Source: JAVBOV01 sp031550205 (GTDB taxonomy: Bacteria > Pseudomonadota > Alphaproteobacteria > RF32 > CAG-239). From it: DNA of 57,005 nt. The translations under genes were made by a program, and so were the position numbers. The notes below the pieces were generated by a model. That model did no database searches. It was not told the origin of the DNA and saw only the letters and a list, made by a program, of their open reading frames with translations. Below, piece after piece: positions 13,573 to 22,237 of this stretch (within the stretch, counting starts at the first letter, position 1; each line of letters starts with the position of its first letter). Location of the stretch: contig JAVBOV010000028.1 in assembly GCA_031550205.1 (NCBI GenBank), positions 1 to 57,005 of the forward strand. The letters run 5' to 3'.

Positions 13573-16378
13573 CTGCCTCTCCCTGCACCGACCATTCTTT
13601 TACTCTGGCCAAATGCAAATAGTCCTCATTACCCGGCACATATTTAGGGTTCGGACGGCAGATATACGCCGCTTCTTCTTCATAAAACATTTTAAACAGT
13701 GTATTTAAAGCTTTTTCGTTATATTCCAAAATCTCTTCAATTTCATCAAATGAACACTGTTCATTTCCCAAGCTCCAATACATCAAATCTTGCACATCAG
13801 CCGCCTCAACCCCCTTAAACCCGCCTTTCTGCGCAATCAAACCTTCAATCGGCAGCTGCGGAGCATATCCGGCTTTCACGTCTTTTTTGGCTTTCGCTCT
13901 TCCGGTCTTATAATCAATAATGTTAATTTTGCCGTCAACTGTCTCATCCACCCGGTCAGCCTTTGCGGTTATCTCAAGGCTGCCAATTTTCATGCTGCCC
14001 TCAATCTCGCTATGCACTTTTTTAATCATCGGACGATATCTTTTTTCAGCCTCAACCAGCCAATCAACCGTCTTAACAAATTTCGGCCACCAAAAAACTT
14101 TTGCGCTGAACACAACCTTGTTAGCCTTAAAAAACTCCTCGCCGATTTTCAAAAATTCCTCAACAGCATTATCCGGAAAGCCGCTTGGATGTTTTTTATT
14201 AAAGGCGTCCAAAATGCTGTGAACCAACGTGCCATATTCTTTGGCCCCCCAGTCCTGGTCCAAATCTTCCAGCGGCTTAAGTTTCAAAATATATTTTGCA
14301 AAAACCGCATATGGGTCGCTTCGCAGCAATTCAACTGCGCCGGCAGAAAGTTTTAACGGCCGCGAACTCAGCGGCGGCTTAGGCTGTGGCGGCGGCAAAC
14401 GGTTAAAGTTCTTTGCCTCGTCAAGCTTCACCGCCCAGGTCTTATAAGCAATATCTTCCATTCTTTTCAAATCTGCGCCCAGGGCTTTCAAAACCGTTTC
14501 CAAACGCAACAACCAGCGTGACTTCACCATCGGCGTTCCGCACACTCGGTTTGCCCTGACCACATAAACTTCCGGCCCGCATAATAGCGATGCAAAATCC
14601 TGCGCCATAACTCCCAAATTTTTTTGGGTCAGCCCGAAATCTTTTTTCATAAACCCCGACATCCAAGGGTCGGCTTTGCTTGCCGCCGGCCAAATTCCCT
14701 CATTAACCTCGCCGATAATACTCACGTCAAAGCTGTGCAAGCGCGCTTCCATCGGACCCAAAATCTTCAAACGCGGGTGCTGCCCGAAAGTTTTTCTCAC
14801 CACCGCTTTTGCCATCAGAGCTTCAATCAAGCTCAAATATTGCCCGGGTTCAACCTCTCCCAAAACATCTGCGTGCTGATATAACTCCGCAAAAAACTTT
14901 GCCGCCGCTTCGCCGTTCTCGCCGCGCCACACTGTCTTTTCATCAGCAAGCTTGGCCGCTGTTTCCAAATGCGCCTCTATCAATTTTTTCAAATTGGTCT
15001 TTGTGCCGGAAAACTGTTCATATAATGATGCAAATTTTGCTTTAATTTCGCTGATAAAGCTTTCCAACTCTGCATTTTCTTTCTTCTCGCGGCAAATATT
15101 TTTCTCATAATCCCTGACTTTTTTTCTAAAATCAGCCGTTTCAAAACCCGCCAAACAAAGCGGATGCTTGAGCAAAGCTAAAAAACTCTCCGGTGCAAAA
15201 TTGTCCTCACAAGCTTTAATCACTTGTCGCAAAAAAACGCCAAGCGGCGAAAGTGATAAGGGTTTGCCGGCAGAATCATCAACCTTAACCTCCCAGCGCT
15301 CCAGCTCTTTAGCCACCCGCCTGGCCAGATTTCTATCCGAGGTTACCAGCGCCGCGGTCTTTGAAGGCGTTTCCAAAACTCTGCGCATAATCAGGGCAAT
15401 TGCCGCTGTCTCTTCTCTAATTTCCGCACAGTTTATAAAGCTCAAATTTTTAGGAAGCTTAATGTCTTTGGCTGCAATATCCTGCCACTTATCCGTAGAC
15501 TTTGCCGGCCGCATCACCTCTGAAACCAGCAGGCTTAAATTCTTGTCCGCCTCAACATATTCCTTAACCTCAAAACGCGAAACGTTTAAAAAGTCCAAAA
15601 GTTCCTTAAGCTCAAACTGCGGGTGCTGTTCGTCAATCTCTCTCCAGTCTTCATCATCCAAAAACTTATCAAGACCGGACAAAATCAGCTCCGCGTTTTC
15701 AAACTTAAGAACGCTTTTCACCAGCTCTTTCATCATCGGATAAGTGGCGGTAACTCCGGCCATCACCACCCGCCCCTTGGGCTTCCAGTTGTTTGCCAGC
15801 GCCAAAATCATCTTGGCGTTCCACTCGCCGCAATCAACCTGCCCCTGCTCTTTCAAAATAGCTGGATAAAATTTGGTTATAATTTCCAAAAACCTCAAAG
15901 TTTCCTGCCAGTGTGTTGCATATTCTTCCGGCACCAGATTTTTTAAGTTTTCAAAGGAAAGATTATTTAAATGAACTTCATCAATCAAACCGGCCAATTC
16001 CTCGGCCAAAAAAACCGCCTGCGCCGCCGGCACTTCACCCAAAGCTGAAGACTTGGATAAAATCAGCCTCACAAACAACAATTGCCGCTCAAGTTTTGAT
16101 ATCGGCTTGCCCAAATTGCTTAATGCGTCAATGCCGGAAAGTAAAAGCTCACCTTCTTCAAAACTGCCGATTGGCAGCATCTGCGGCAAAAGTGTCGGCT
16201 CCAACCCCTTGGCTCTGACAAACGCCTCACGCAAAGTCTGGCAGGCACGGCGAGAAGGCAGCAAAAAAGTGACCGCCGCCAACTCCAAAGGATTTTGCTC
16301 ATACTCAGCCAAAAACCTCTCCGCCAAAACATCGGCAAAAGAGCAAGAAACCCCAATATTAAAAATCTTATTTCGCAT
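13562..16378 (-). CDS. addB: AddB subunit of the double-strand break repair complex
   Basis: A 938-residue AddB of the alphaproteobacterial type. It has a degenerate helicase-like N-terminal region (LPSRRACQTLREAF near residue 40) and a C-terminal PD-(D/E)XK nuclease (KINIIDYKTGRAKAKK, about residue 840), the second nuclease of AddAB. ATG 16378 is preferred over an in-frame upstream TTG because the promoter TTGAAG-N17-TATAAT (16414-16386) ends 7 nt before it. That makes the upstream start impossible and the mRNA probably leaderless. It is the first gene of addB-addA. Confidence 0.92.
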   Translation of the reverse strand: MRNKIFNIGVSCSFADVLAERFLAEYEQNPLELAAVTFLLPSRRACQTLREAFVRAKGLEPTLLPQMLPIGSFEEGELLLSGIDALSNLGKPISKLERQLLFVRLILSKSSALGEVPAAQAVFLAEELAGLIDEVHLNNLSFENLKNLVPEEYATHWQETLRFLEIITKFYPAILKEQGQVDCGEWNAKMILALANNWKPKGRVVMAGVTATYPMMKELVKSVLKFENAELILSGLDKFLDDEDWREIDEQHPQFELKELLDFLNVSRFEVKEYVEADKNLSLLVSEVMRPAKSTDKWQDIAAKDIKLPKNLSFINCAEIREETAAIALIMRRVLETPSKTAALVTSDRNLARRVAKELERWEVKVDDSAGKPLSLSPLGVFLRQVIKACEDNFAPESFLALLKHPLCLAGFETADFRKKVRDYEKNICREKKENAELESFISEIKAKFASLYEQFSGTKTNLKKLIEAHLETAAKLADEKTVWRGENGEAAAKFFAELYQHADVLGEVEPGQYLSLIEALMAKAVVRKTFGQHPRLKILGPMEARLHSFDVSIIGEVNEGIWPAASKADPWMSGFMKKDFGLTQKNLGVMAQDFASLLCGPEVYVVRANRVCGTPMVKSRWLLRLETVLKALGADLKRMEDIAYKTWAVKLDEAKNFNRLPPPQPKPPLSSRPLKLSAGAVELLRSDPYAVFAKYILKLKPLEDLDQDWGAKEYGTLVHSILDAFNKKHPSGFPDNAVEEFLKIGEEFFKANKVVFSAKVFWWPKFVKTVDWLVEAEKRYRPMIKKVHSEIEGSMKIGSLEITAKADRVDETVDGKINIIDYKTGRAKAKKDVKAGYAPQLPIEGLIAQKGGFKGVEAADVQDLMYWSLGNEQCSFDEIEEILEYNEKALNTLFKMFYEEEAAYICRPNPKYVPGNEDYLHLARVKEWSVQGEADEE

Positions 16379-16385
16379 AAAAAAG

Positions 16386-16414
16386 ATTATAGAATCTTTT
16401 AAACCCACCTTCAA
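16386..16414 (-). promoter_or_regulatory. addBA promoter, probable leaderless mRNA
   Basis: The minus strand carries TTGAAG (16414-16409), a 17-bp spacer and TATAAT (16391-16386). ATG 16378 begins 7 nt past the -10 box and no Shine-Dalgarno is present. Confidence 0.65.
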
Positions 16415-16445
16415 GCATAATAAAGCCTAAAGAACCCTGTTCTTT

Positions 16446-16472
16446 GTCATTCCAGCGAAAGCTGGAATCCAG
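16446..16472. repeat. GTCATTCCAGC hairpin repeat
   Basis: ATTCCAGC-GAAA-GCTGGAAT is a perfect hairpin with a GNRA loop, a frequent dispersed palindrome in alphaproteobacteria. Confidence 0.7.
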
Positions 16473-16499
16473 GTCAACAAATCATCCATATTTCCCCTC

Positions 16500-16566
16500 T
16501 TGTAACAAAACTTTCACAAAATTTGTCCAAAAAACTCTTGCCCTAACCCCAAAAATATGCTAAATT
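16500..16566 (+). promoter_or_regulatory. Upstream region carrying both shared elements
   Basis: TTGTAACAAAA (16500-16510) is followed by TTTGTCCAAA (16522-16531). Next come -35 TTGCCC (about 16538), a 17-bp spacer and extended -10 TGC-TAAATT. It is the only site in the window where the two shared upstream motifs occur together. Confidence 0.55.
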
Positions 16567-16622
16567 ACCTTCATTCAAACAAATTATCATGTTAATATTA
16601 TAAATTAAAAAAACAAAAAATT

Positions 16623-17078
16623 ATGGAAACATTAACCACATTCCAACAATTTGCCCTAAGCCTAATGTCCGGATTTCTGTTCGTCCACTTCATCTTCATA
16701 ATCTGTAAAGCTTGGACCGGATGCGCAAACCCTCTTGAAAAGCTTTTTTGGGATTACAGAGACGAAAAACTTGAAAAAGATGACAAAGATAACCCCGGAA
16801 AAGAAGCAGACCGCTTTGCCCTTAGAGGTGATGGAGTTCTATACACATTAAGACAAAAGAAAAGAAGCGTTATTGCCTATTTAGCTATGACAATAATCTT
16901 AACCATTGCCTTCATCCCAATAAGCTGGTGGTTTTTATTATTACTTTTAACGGCAATCTTCCCGCAAGTTGTCCTCTTATTATTAGAATTTTTCGCTTTT
17001 ATCCTTGTTCTTATTTTTACAACCATCCCATACTACTTGTCAAAATACCTATACCAAGGCATAAAAAGCTTCTTCTAA
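16623..17078 (+). CDS. Small membrane protein, function unknown
   Basis: A 151-residue protein with one hydrophobic segment near residues 10-33 and a hydrophobic block spanning about 80-145, probably two or three membrane helices. A charged stretch (about 40-75, rich in Lys, Asp and Glu) lies between them. No family is recognised. It has no Shine-Dalgarno; the leader is AT-rich and the start reads AATTATGG, like other orphan genes here. A terminator follows directly, so it forms a single-gene unit. The promoter carries both motifs shared with other lineage-specific genes, suggesting common control. Confidence 0.65.
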   Translation: METLTTFQQFALSLMSGFLFVHFIFIICKAWTGCANPLEKLFWDYRDEKLEKDDKDNPGKEADRFALRGDGVLYTLRQKKRSVIAYLAMTIILTIAFIPISWWFLLLLLTAIFPQVVLLLLEFFAFILVLIFTTIPYYLSKYLYQGIKSFF

Positions 17079-17086
17079 ACCCCCAA

Positions 17087-17117
17087 AAGCCTCTCTTACG
17101 AGAGGCTTCTTTTATTT
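17087..17117 (+). terminator. Rho-independent terminator
   Basis: AAGCCTCTC-TTAC-GAGAGGCTT followed by CTTTTATTTT lies 9 nt after the stop of the membrane-protein gene. Confidence 0.85.
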
Positions 17118-17142
17118 TAAAACCGCTCATCCATATAAAATT

Positions 17143-17350
17143 CGCCTTAGTGCAGCTTTTTAGATTTTGTTTGCTCGTTTTGCGGCCTTCGGCTCGTAGC
17201 GTGTTCTGCCGAAAGAAGAATGAGACAGCAGAAGAACAGTAAAAGAGGAAGGCAGAACTTTGCGGAGAGAGCAAAATGAGCATTACAAAATCTTAAAAGC
17301 GGAACTCAGGCGAAAGCCTTTGGTTACTTTGGGCTTTCAAAGTAACAAAA
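17143..17350. repeat. Long palindromic dispersed element, copy 2
   Basis: It starts at GCCTTAGTGCAGC and ends in hairpin GGTTACTTTG/CAAAGTAAC. Internally GTTCTGCC pairs with GGCAGAAC, and the outer arms (CTTTTTAGATTTTGT with ACAAAATCTTAAAAG) are complementary over most of their length. The remaining DNA to 17475 holds a GGTGGG-type repeat fragment and nothing gene-like. Confidence 0.65.
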
Positions 17351-17475
17351 CCCTATGCAGATAAAAAACTACGAAAAAAAATAAAGACGAGATTGCCAAT
17401 TAAACCCACCCCAACCCCGCGGCCGACGTTCGGCTCCCTTAAAATTAAGGGAGGGCATTAAGAATAACGTTTTTC

Positions 17476-18051
17476 TTATTTTTGCACACTCAAAAACCCC
17501 AACAACTTCCTCATTGCATTCCCCCGATGCGAAATCTTATTCTTCTCTTCAGAAGAAAGCTCCCCCACCGTGCAGTTATATCCGTCAGGAATAAATATCG
17601 GATCATACCCAAATCCTACCCCTCTGGGCTTATCGGCAATAACCCCGTTCATCCTGCCTTCAAAAATTTCGGTTTTTCCACTCGGCTGGCAAAGCGCAAT
17701 CAAGCAAATAAAATATGCCGAATGGTCGTCTTTTCCCGCCAATTCTGCATTCAGCCTTTCAAAAGCCGCCGGATAATTCCCCGCCGCATATCTGGCCGAA
17801 AACAACCCCGGACGACCTCCCAAAGCATTAACGCACAACCCGCTGTCGTCAGCCAAACAAGGCAATCCGCTCAAATTTGCCAAGGTTTTGGCCTTTAAGG
17901 TCGCATTCTCCACAAACGTTGTGCCGGTTTCTTCAACCTCCGGCAAATTCAACTCCGCGGCTGAAACCACCTCAATCGCAAGCGGCGCCAACATCTCTCT
18001 CAGCTCTTTAATTTTTCCCTGATTATGCGAGGCCAGAACAATCTTCTTCAT
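17476..18051 (-). CDS. rdgB: Non-canonical purine NTP pyrophosphatase (RdgB/HAM1)
   Basis: A 191-residue XTP/dITP pyrophosphatase that removes inosine and xanthosine triphosphates from the nucleotide pool. The N-terminal SHNQGKIKELREML holds the nucleotide-binding SxNxxK motif. ADDSGLCVNALGGRPGLFSARYA and GFGYDPIFIPDG are diagnostic. The ATG overlaps the rph stop by 4 nt (ATGA). It is the last gene of glgA-rph-rdgB on the minus strand. The rph-rdgB pair is conserved in alphaproteobacteria. Confidence 0.95.
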   Translation of the reverse strand: MKKIVLASHNQGKIKELREMLAPLAIEVVSAAELNLPEVEETGTTFVENATLKAKTLANLSGLPCLADDSGLCVNALGGRPGLFSARYAAGNYPAAFERLNAELAGKDDHSAYFICLIALCQPSGKTEIFEGRMNGVIADKPRGVGFGYDPIFIPDGYNCTVGELSSEEKNKISHRGNAMRKLLGFLSVQK

Positions 18052-18755
18052 TTAACCGCGGCCTTTTGTTTTTGAATAATCTCTTTAATCGCCGCTTTTG
18101 CCAGCTCCAAAAGCTCATTAAAATCTTTCTCCGCAAAAGGTTTATCTTCGGCTGTGCCCTGAATTTCAACAATTCCGCCCGATTCCGTCATCACAAAGTT
18201 CACATCAGCCTGCGCGTTTGAATCTTCAACATAATCCACATCCACAATCTTCTTGCCCTGATAAATGGCGCAAGAAACTGCCGCCACAAACTCGCGAATT
18301 GGGTTTTCCTTCAACCTTTTTTCTCTCATCAAGGCCTGGATTGCCAAATATAAAGCCACAAATCCGCCGGTCACCGATGCCGTTCTGGTTCCGCCGTCAG
18401 CCTGAATCACATCGCAGTCAATGCAAATTGAAATATCTTTCATCTTGCCCAAATCCACCACCGCGCGCAATGAACGCCCGATTAAACGCTGAATTTCCTG
18501 CGTGCGCCCTGAAGGCGCCTTGTGCTCGCGTGAAACGCGGTCTTTCGTGGCCCGCGGCAGCATCGCATATTCCGCCGTAATCCACCCGCGGTGCTGTCCC
18601 TTAAGCCAGTTTGGCACTTTTTCCTCAACCGAAGCCGTGCAAATCACGTGCGTGTTGCCAAACTTAATAAAACAAGAGCCCTCGGCATATGGGCTGAAGT
18701 TCGGAATAATCTCAATCTCTCTCAATTGATTTAACTCGCGCTTTGTATTTCTCAT
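18048..18755 (-). CDS. rph: Ribonuclease PH
   Basis: A 235-residue phosphorolytic 3'-5' exoribonuclease that trims tRNA 3' ends. WITAEYAMLPRATKDR, the RTQEIQRLIGRSLRAVVD segment and IDCDVIQADGGTRTASVTGG (about residues 112-131) are hallmark motifs. It is slightly shorter and more divergent at the N-terminus than typical RNase PH. It starts 11 nt after glgA and overlaps rdgB by 4 nt, so all three are probably co-transcribed. Confidence 0.95.
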   Translation of the reverse strand: MRNTKRELNQLREIEIIPNFSPYAEGSCFIKFGNTHVICTASVEEKVPNWLKGQHRGWITAEYAMLPRATKDRVSREHKAPSGRTQEIQRLIGRSLRAVVDLGKMKDISICIDCDVIQADGGTRTASVTGGFVALYLAIQALMREKRLKENPIREFVAAVSCAIYQGKKIVDVDYVEDSNAQADVNFVMTESGGIVEIQGTAEDKPFAEKDFNELLELAKAAIKEIIQKQKAAVK

Positions 18756-18766
18756 TTAACAGTCCT

Positions 18767-20806
18767 CTAAATTCTACCGGTTTTCAATAGGTTATGATAT
18801 TTAAACACCGAACCGTTCGGCACATCCCAGCTAAAATCTTTTTTCATCGCTTTTTGCATCATCTCCTTAATCTTTGATGGATGATTATAAAAAACATCCA
18901 AAGCTTTGCTTAAAGATTCCACATAGGCGTTCACATTGTTCTTCAAGCGCTTGGCAGTCATATTGTTGCCGTAAACCCGCCTGTCCTGCACAAAGAAAAC
19001 CTTGGTTCTGAAACCGTCCACACAATCATCAATCGTATCCACCAAACCGCCGGTTGACATGGCAATCGGCAGCGTTCCCTTGGCCATTGCCTCCATCTGG
19101 GTCAAGCCGCAGGGCTCAAAGCGGCACGGCATCATATAAAAATCCGAAGCCAATTGAATTGCATATGCAAACTCATCGCGATACCCGCGGAACACAAAGA
19201 TTCTCTTTCCGGCTTTCTTATCCATAGCTGAGACCTTGTCCTTAAGCTGCTTCAAAATCTCATAATAAGCCGCATCTCCGGCACCGCCCAAAATCATAAT
19301 CGGATATTCTTTCTTGGCGTCATGATGCTTGGTTAAGAAGCTCAAAATAGCCTGTGCCGCAATATCATATCCCTTTTGTTCGGCCAAACGTGAGGTTGCA
19401 CAAAATACGGGAATTTTATCGGCTTTTTTAATCGCATCGGAAATATCTTCAAACTTATAGGTTTCAACCAGAGGAATTGTCTTGTTTTTATATTCCTTAT
19501 CCGTCGCCAGCCTTGACAACAACTTAATAAACTCCACCTTATTGTGCAGCTTGGTGCTTAAGCTGTTCTCGTCAAACACCTTAAAATCGAACCCGTCAAA
19601 ATATTTGTTAATGCCTTCAATCTTGGCTTTGTTCGGCGAAATCAGCTTTTTGTCATAACCGTTCACAATGCCGAAAAAGTTTCGGTGGTCTTTGCGCATT
19701 TTCAAAATATCACGAAAATCGAAACCAAAACCAAGTTCTTTTGAAACCTCTTCCAAATAATTTTTGGAAACCGTCACCACCCTGTCGGCCAAATGAAAGT
19801 TTGAAGAAGCCTGATTATAGCAGTCGTGCACAATCAAAACATTGGTCGCTCTGGGGTTGGAGTTCTTAATAGCCTTGGCGTTTTTAAACACCGTCATCAC
19901 CATATCTTCATATAAGGAGTTTAAGATTTTTGAGGTGTTTTCATAGTCCCAGCCCTGATACCCCAGATGGTGCGCCAAATGAATAATCGGAATAGATTTA
20001 ACCTTAGCCGCCAGCTCTTCAGGCATCTGCCCGTGCTCGCTTAAGGCGGTGGTAAAATATTTGGTAAGCCCGGCCAGAGCTCCGGAGTGCCAGTCATTGG
20101 CAATCAGCACGTTGGGCTTTTGAATTTTCTCATCAATCTTATAGCAAAGCTCTTTTAAGAGCGTAAAGACGGCTTTGGAAAAGAACGCAAAACGCTCCAC
20201 CTCATTAATGCCGAATTCGTTATAAACATAGCACCCGTCCTGTGCCGAAGGGTTTTCCTTATGCGGATTAATCGAAAAAAAGCGGTCGCTTGATAAAAAC
20301 AAATAATCGGCAGTTCCAAAACGCCCCTTATAAACATCAACTTTATACTTGGTCAAAACGTGCTTATCATTAAAAAATGGCACCGTAATTGTCTTAGCCT
20401 TTTCAAGCTTCACCGAATTTCCTTCGGCGCCGGTATAAACATCATCCTTCAAATGGCATTTTTTCTTGCCCGTATCGCCCAAATAAAGCGGCGTCACCAC
20501 CAAAAGCTTTTCACCGTTTTTTTCAAAGTTTTTATTAAAAGCTTCCGGCAGCTCGGTGGCAATTACGCCAAGCCCGCCCCATTTCATAAACGTTGCGGTT
20601 TCAGCGCTGATCATCCAGGAATTAATCTTGTCAATAACCGGCCACTCGTCTTTGCTTAAACACTGTTTTCTTGAAAAATTTTGAATCTCCAATAGATTCT
20701 TGTTATTCACCACCGGGTAGCTTATTGTGAGCTTTTTCTTGTTAAAACCTTTCGGAAGAGGATTTCTGTTAAGAACTTCTTCCGTTGCGGCGGCTTTAGG
20801 TATCAT
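18767..20806 (-). CDS. glgA: Glycogen/starch synthase family glycosyltransferase (GT5)
   Basis: A 679-residue GT5-type enzyme expected to extend alpha-1,4-glucan from ADP- or UDP-glucose. WMISAETATFMKWGGLG near residue 45 is a variant of the KxGGL donor loop (Lys-Trp-Gly-Gly-Leu). RFEPCGLTQMEAMAKGTLPI (about 565-585) is the conserved C-terminal donor site, and GIVNGYDKKLISP is also typical. At about 680 residues it is well above the usual 480, with insertions in the first domain. ATG 20806 follows an AGAAG run; an in-frame TTG at 20833 is an alternative. It separates rph from grpE, where hrcA would be expected. Confidence 0.85.
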   Translation of the reverse strand: MIPKAAATEEVLNRNPLPKGFNKKKLTISYPVVNNKNLLEIQNFSRKQCLSKDEWPVIDKINSWMISAETATFMKWGGLGVIATELPEAFNKNFEKNGEKLLVVTPLYLGDTGKKKCHLKDDVYTGAEGNSVKLEKAKTITVPFFNDKHVLTKYKVDVYKGRFGTADYLFLSSDRFFSINPHKENPSAQDGCYVYNEFGINEVERFAFFSKAVFTLLKELCYKIDEKIQKPNVLIANDWHSGALAGLTKYFTTALSEHGQMPEELAAKVKSIPIIHLAHHLGYQGWDYENTSKILNSLYEDMVMTVFKNAKAIKNSNPRATNVLIVHDCYNQASSNFHLADRVVTVSKNYLEEVSKELGFGFDFRDILKMRKDHRNFFGIVNGYDKKLISPNKAKIEGINKYFDGFDFKVFDENSLSTKLHNKVEFIKLLSRLATDKEYKNKTIPLVETYKFEDISDAIKKADKIPVFCATSRLAEQKGYDIAAQAILSFLTKHHDAKKEYPIMILGGAGDAAYYEILKQLKDKVSAMDKKAGKRIFVFRGYRDEFAYAIQLASDFYMMPCRFEPCGLTQMEAMAKGTLPIAMSTGGLVDTIDDCVDGFRTKVFFVQDRRVYGNNMTAKRLKNNVNAYVESLSKALDVFYNHPSKIKEMMQKAMKKDFSWDVPNGSVFKYHNLLKTGRI

Positions 20807-20879
20807 TTTTCTTCTTTCAAATTTATTTTGCAACTTAAGGATGTATCATATGCCAGAAAATATAATAATTCCTTAAATC

Positions 20880-20908
20880 TTGACTTATGTTCTTTCAATT
20901 CCTACAAT
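20880..20908 (+). promoter_or_regulatory. grpE promoter
   Basis: TTGACT (20880-20885), a 17-bp spacer and TACAAT (20903-20908). No CIRCE inverted repeat is seen, which fits the missing hrcA. The CTTGAC start also resembles the -35 of alphaproteobacterial sigma32 promoters, but the -10 does not. Confidence 0.65.
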
Positions 20909-20943
20909 ATAGCCTAAGTAATTTCATATTTAAAGAGGAAAAG

Positions 20944-21486
20944 ATGAAAAAGCATAAAAAAGAAGAGCTTGAAGCCCTTGAGGCCGAACTTGCGGCTGAA
21001 GCCGCTGCCGCCGGAGAAACCATGGCAGAAATACCGGAAACAGATGAAGAACTGGAACTACTCAAGGTTGAAAACGCCCGCCTTAAGGAAGATTATCTGC
21101 GCTCATTAGCCGACGCTGAAAACATTAAAAAACGCTGCACCCAAGAAATTGAAAAAAATCAAAAATATGCCATATCCTCTTTCGCCAAAGAACTTTTAAG
21201 CGTGGCCGATAACTTGGAAAGAGCCCTGCAGGCCGAAAGCAAGTGTGAAACCTTAAGAAAAGGCGTGGAGCTGACCTTAGAAGGTTTAAAAAAAGTTTTC
21301 CATAAATTCGGTATTAAGAAAATGGAAACCTTAGACACCGTCTTTGACCCACATTTTCACCAGGTCATCCAAGAGGTTGAAGACAAAGAAAAGAAACCCG
21401 GCACAGTCATCTCCGAACTCCAAACCGGCTACATGATAAACGACCGCATCCTGCGCGAAGCCATGGTTGTTGTTAGCAAAAGATAA
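20944..21486 (+). CDS. grpE: GrpE nucleotide exchange factor
   Basis: A 180-residue co-chaperone that releases ADP from DnaK. The N-terminus is Glu/Ala rich, a long coiled coil spans about residues 30-95 (RLKEDYLRSLADAENIKKR), and the C-terminal beta domain contains VFDPHFHQVIQEV and GYMINDRILREAMVVVSK, the GrpE signature. ATG 20944 has AGAGGAAAAG directly upstream, while the longer frame to 20887 overlaps the promoter. It stands alone; the usual partner hrcA is not in this window. Confidence 0.95.
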   Translation: MKKHKKEELEALEAELAAEAAAAGETMAEIPETDEELELLKVENARLKEDYLRSLADAENIKKRCTQEIEKNQKYAISSFAKELLSVADNLERALQAESKCETLRKGVELTLEGLKKVFHKFGIKKMETLDTVFDPHFHQVIQEVEDKEKKPGTVISELQTGYMINDRILREAMVVVSKR

Positions 21487-21492
21487 ATCTTT

Positions 21493-21530
21493 GTCATTGC
21501 GAGAGGGTGTCTGCCCCGAAGCAATCCAGC
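21493..21530. repeat. GTCATTGCGAG-type palindromic repeat
   Basis: GTCATTGCGAGAGGGTGTCTGCCCCGAAGCAATCC-type unit, nearly identical to the one after fabG at 29068. In both cases it sits between the stop codon and the terminator. Confidence 0.7.
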
Positions 21531-21554
21531 CAAACCAGCCATCCTTATAAAACC

Positions 21555-21586
21555 AAAAAAGCACTCCTTCACGAAGTGCTTTTTTT
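21555..21586. terminator. Bidirectional terminator between grpE and a convergent gene
   Basis: AAAAAAGCACT and AGTGCTTTTTT form a perfect stem around a 9-nt loop, with a T run on both strands. Confidence 0.85.
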
Positions 21587-21599
21587 ATACCTGGAAAGT

Positions 21600-22004
21600 T
21601 TAACAAATCCTATCCAAATATTTCTTAACAGCCTCAAGCCTGTTCAATTCTTCATCTTCAACATCTTTCCTAATACTGTCTTTGAGCTGCAGTTCAAGAA
21701 TTCTTTGAAAGGTTTTTTCTCTTTCCTTAAGCCTGTCTTCCATAGAAAGCGCCAATAGCCGTTTCTTTGTCTCCTTTGGAAAGTGAGAAACATTGTACAC
21801 TAGAGGAATAGACACCCACCCCAGAAAAAAGAAAACAATTGCAGCTATCCCATTGTCACTTGAAATCGACAAGTATACCAAGACAGCCAGAGTGGCAACA
21901 AAAAGAAATCCGTTAATAACAGCAGCCCTTGTTCTCTCAAGCGGAGAAATAATCACCAATAGCGAAACCGCCAACCAAACAAGAATAACAATTAAAATTT
22001 CCAT
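21600..22004 (-). CDS. Small membrane protein, function unknown
   Basis: A 134-residue protein with three likely membrane helices in the first 75 residues (starting MEILIVILVWLAVSLLVII, then around 28-47 and 52-70) and a charged, probably coiled-coil cytoplasmic tail (KETKKRLLALSMEDRLKERE onward). No family is recognised. ATG 22004 follows an AT-rich leader without Shine-Dalgarno. Its whole ~70 bp upstream region matches that of the MBL hydrolase gene at 1785-2474 although the proteins are unrelated, so the two are probably co-regulated or their promoters were duplicated. Confidence 0.65.
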   Translation of the reverse strand: MEILIVILVWLAVSLLVIISPLERTRAAVINGFLFVATLAVLVYLSISSDNGIAAIVFFFLGWVSIPLVYNVSHFPKETKKRLLALSMEDRLKEREKTFQRILELQLKDSIRKDVEDEELNRLEAVKKYLDRIC

Positions 22005-22049
22005 AATTTTTTGTTTTTTTAAAGTTAATAATATTTAAATATAATGATA

Positions 22050-22128
22050 AGCGTTTTTAACTCTTCCAGAGTACCACACACACACACAAGACTTTCAACA
22101 CTTTTAATATTAAACTTTTGTTACAAAA
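22050..22128 (-). promoter_or_regulatory. Shared upstream region with TTGTAACAA element
   Basis: The minus strand carries TTTTGTAACAAAAGTTTA (22128-22111), then TTGAAA (22098-22093), a TG-dinucleotide tract as 19-bp spacer and TGG-TACTCT. Apart from two extra TG units it matches the region upstream of 2474. The variable TG tract could act as a phase-variable spacer. Confidence 0.5.
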
Positions 22129-22145
22129 CCCCTTCAAAAAAAACA

Positions 22146-22213
22146 TTTTACCGCTCAGTAAAAATTATCTCTTTTTGCAGCATAAAACACCAAATATTTA
22201 CCGAGAAGTAAAA
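22146..22213. promoter_or_regulatory. Two HipB-type operators downstream of hipA
   Basis: TTTTACCGCTCAGTAAAA (22146-22163) and TTTACCGAGAAGTAAA (22198-22213) match the palindromes at the hipB start. They lie 25-90 bp past the hipA stop. They may control a neighbouring transcript or act by DNA looping. Confidence 0.5.
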
Positions 22214-22237
22214 TATTTAGCATATATCATATTGATT

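Noticed and set aside
13790..14356. 188-codon frame antisense to addB
   Set aside because: Composition reflects the complementary strand of addB; no start signal.
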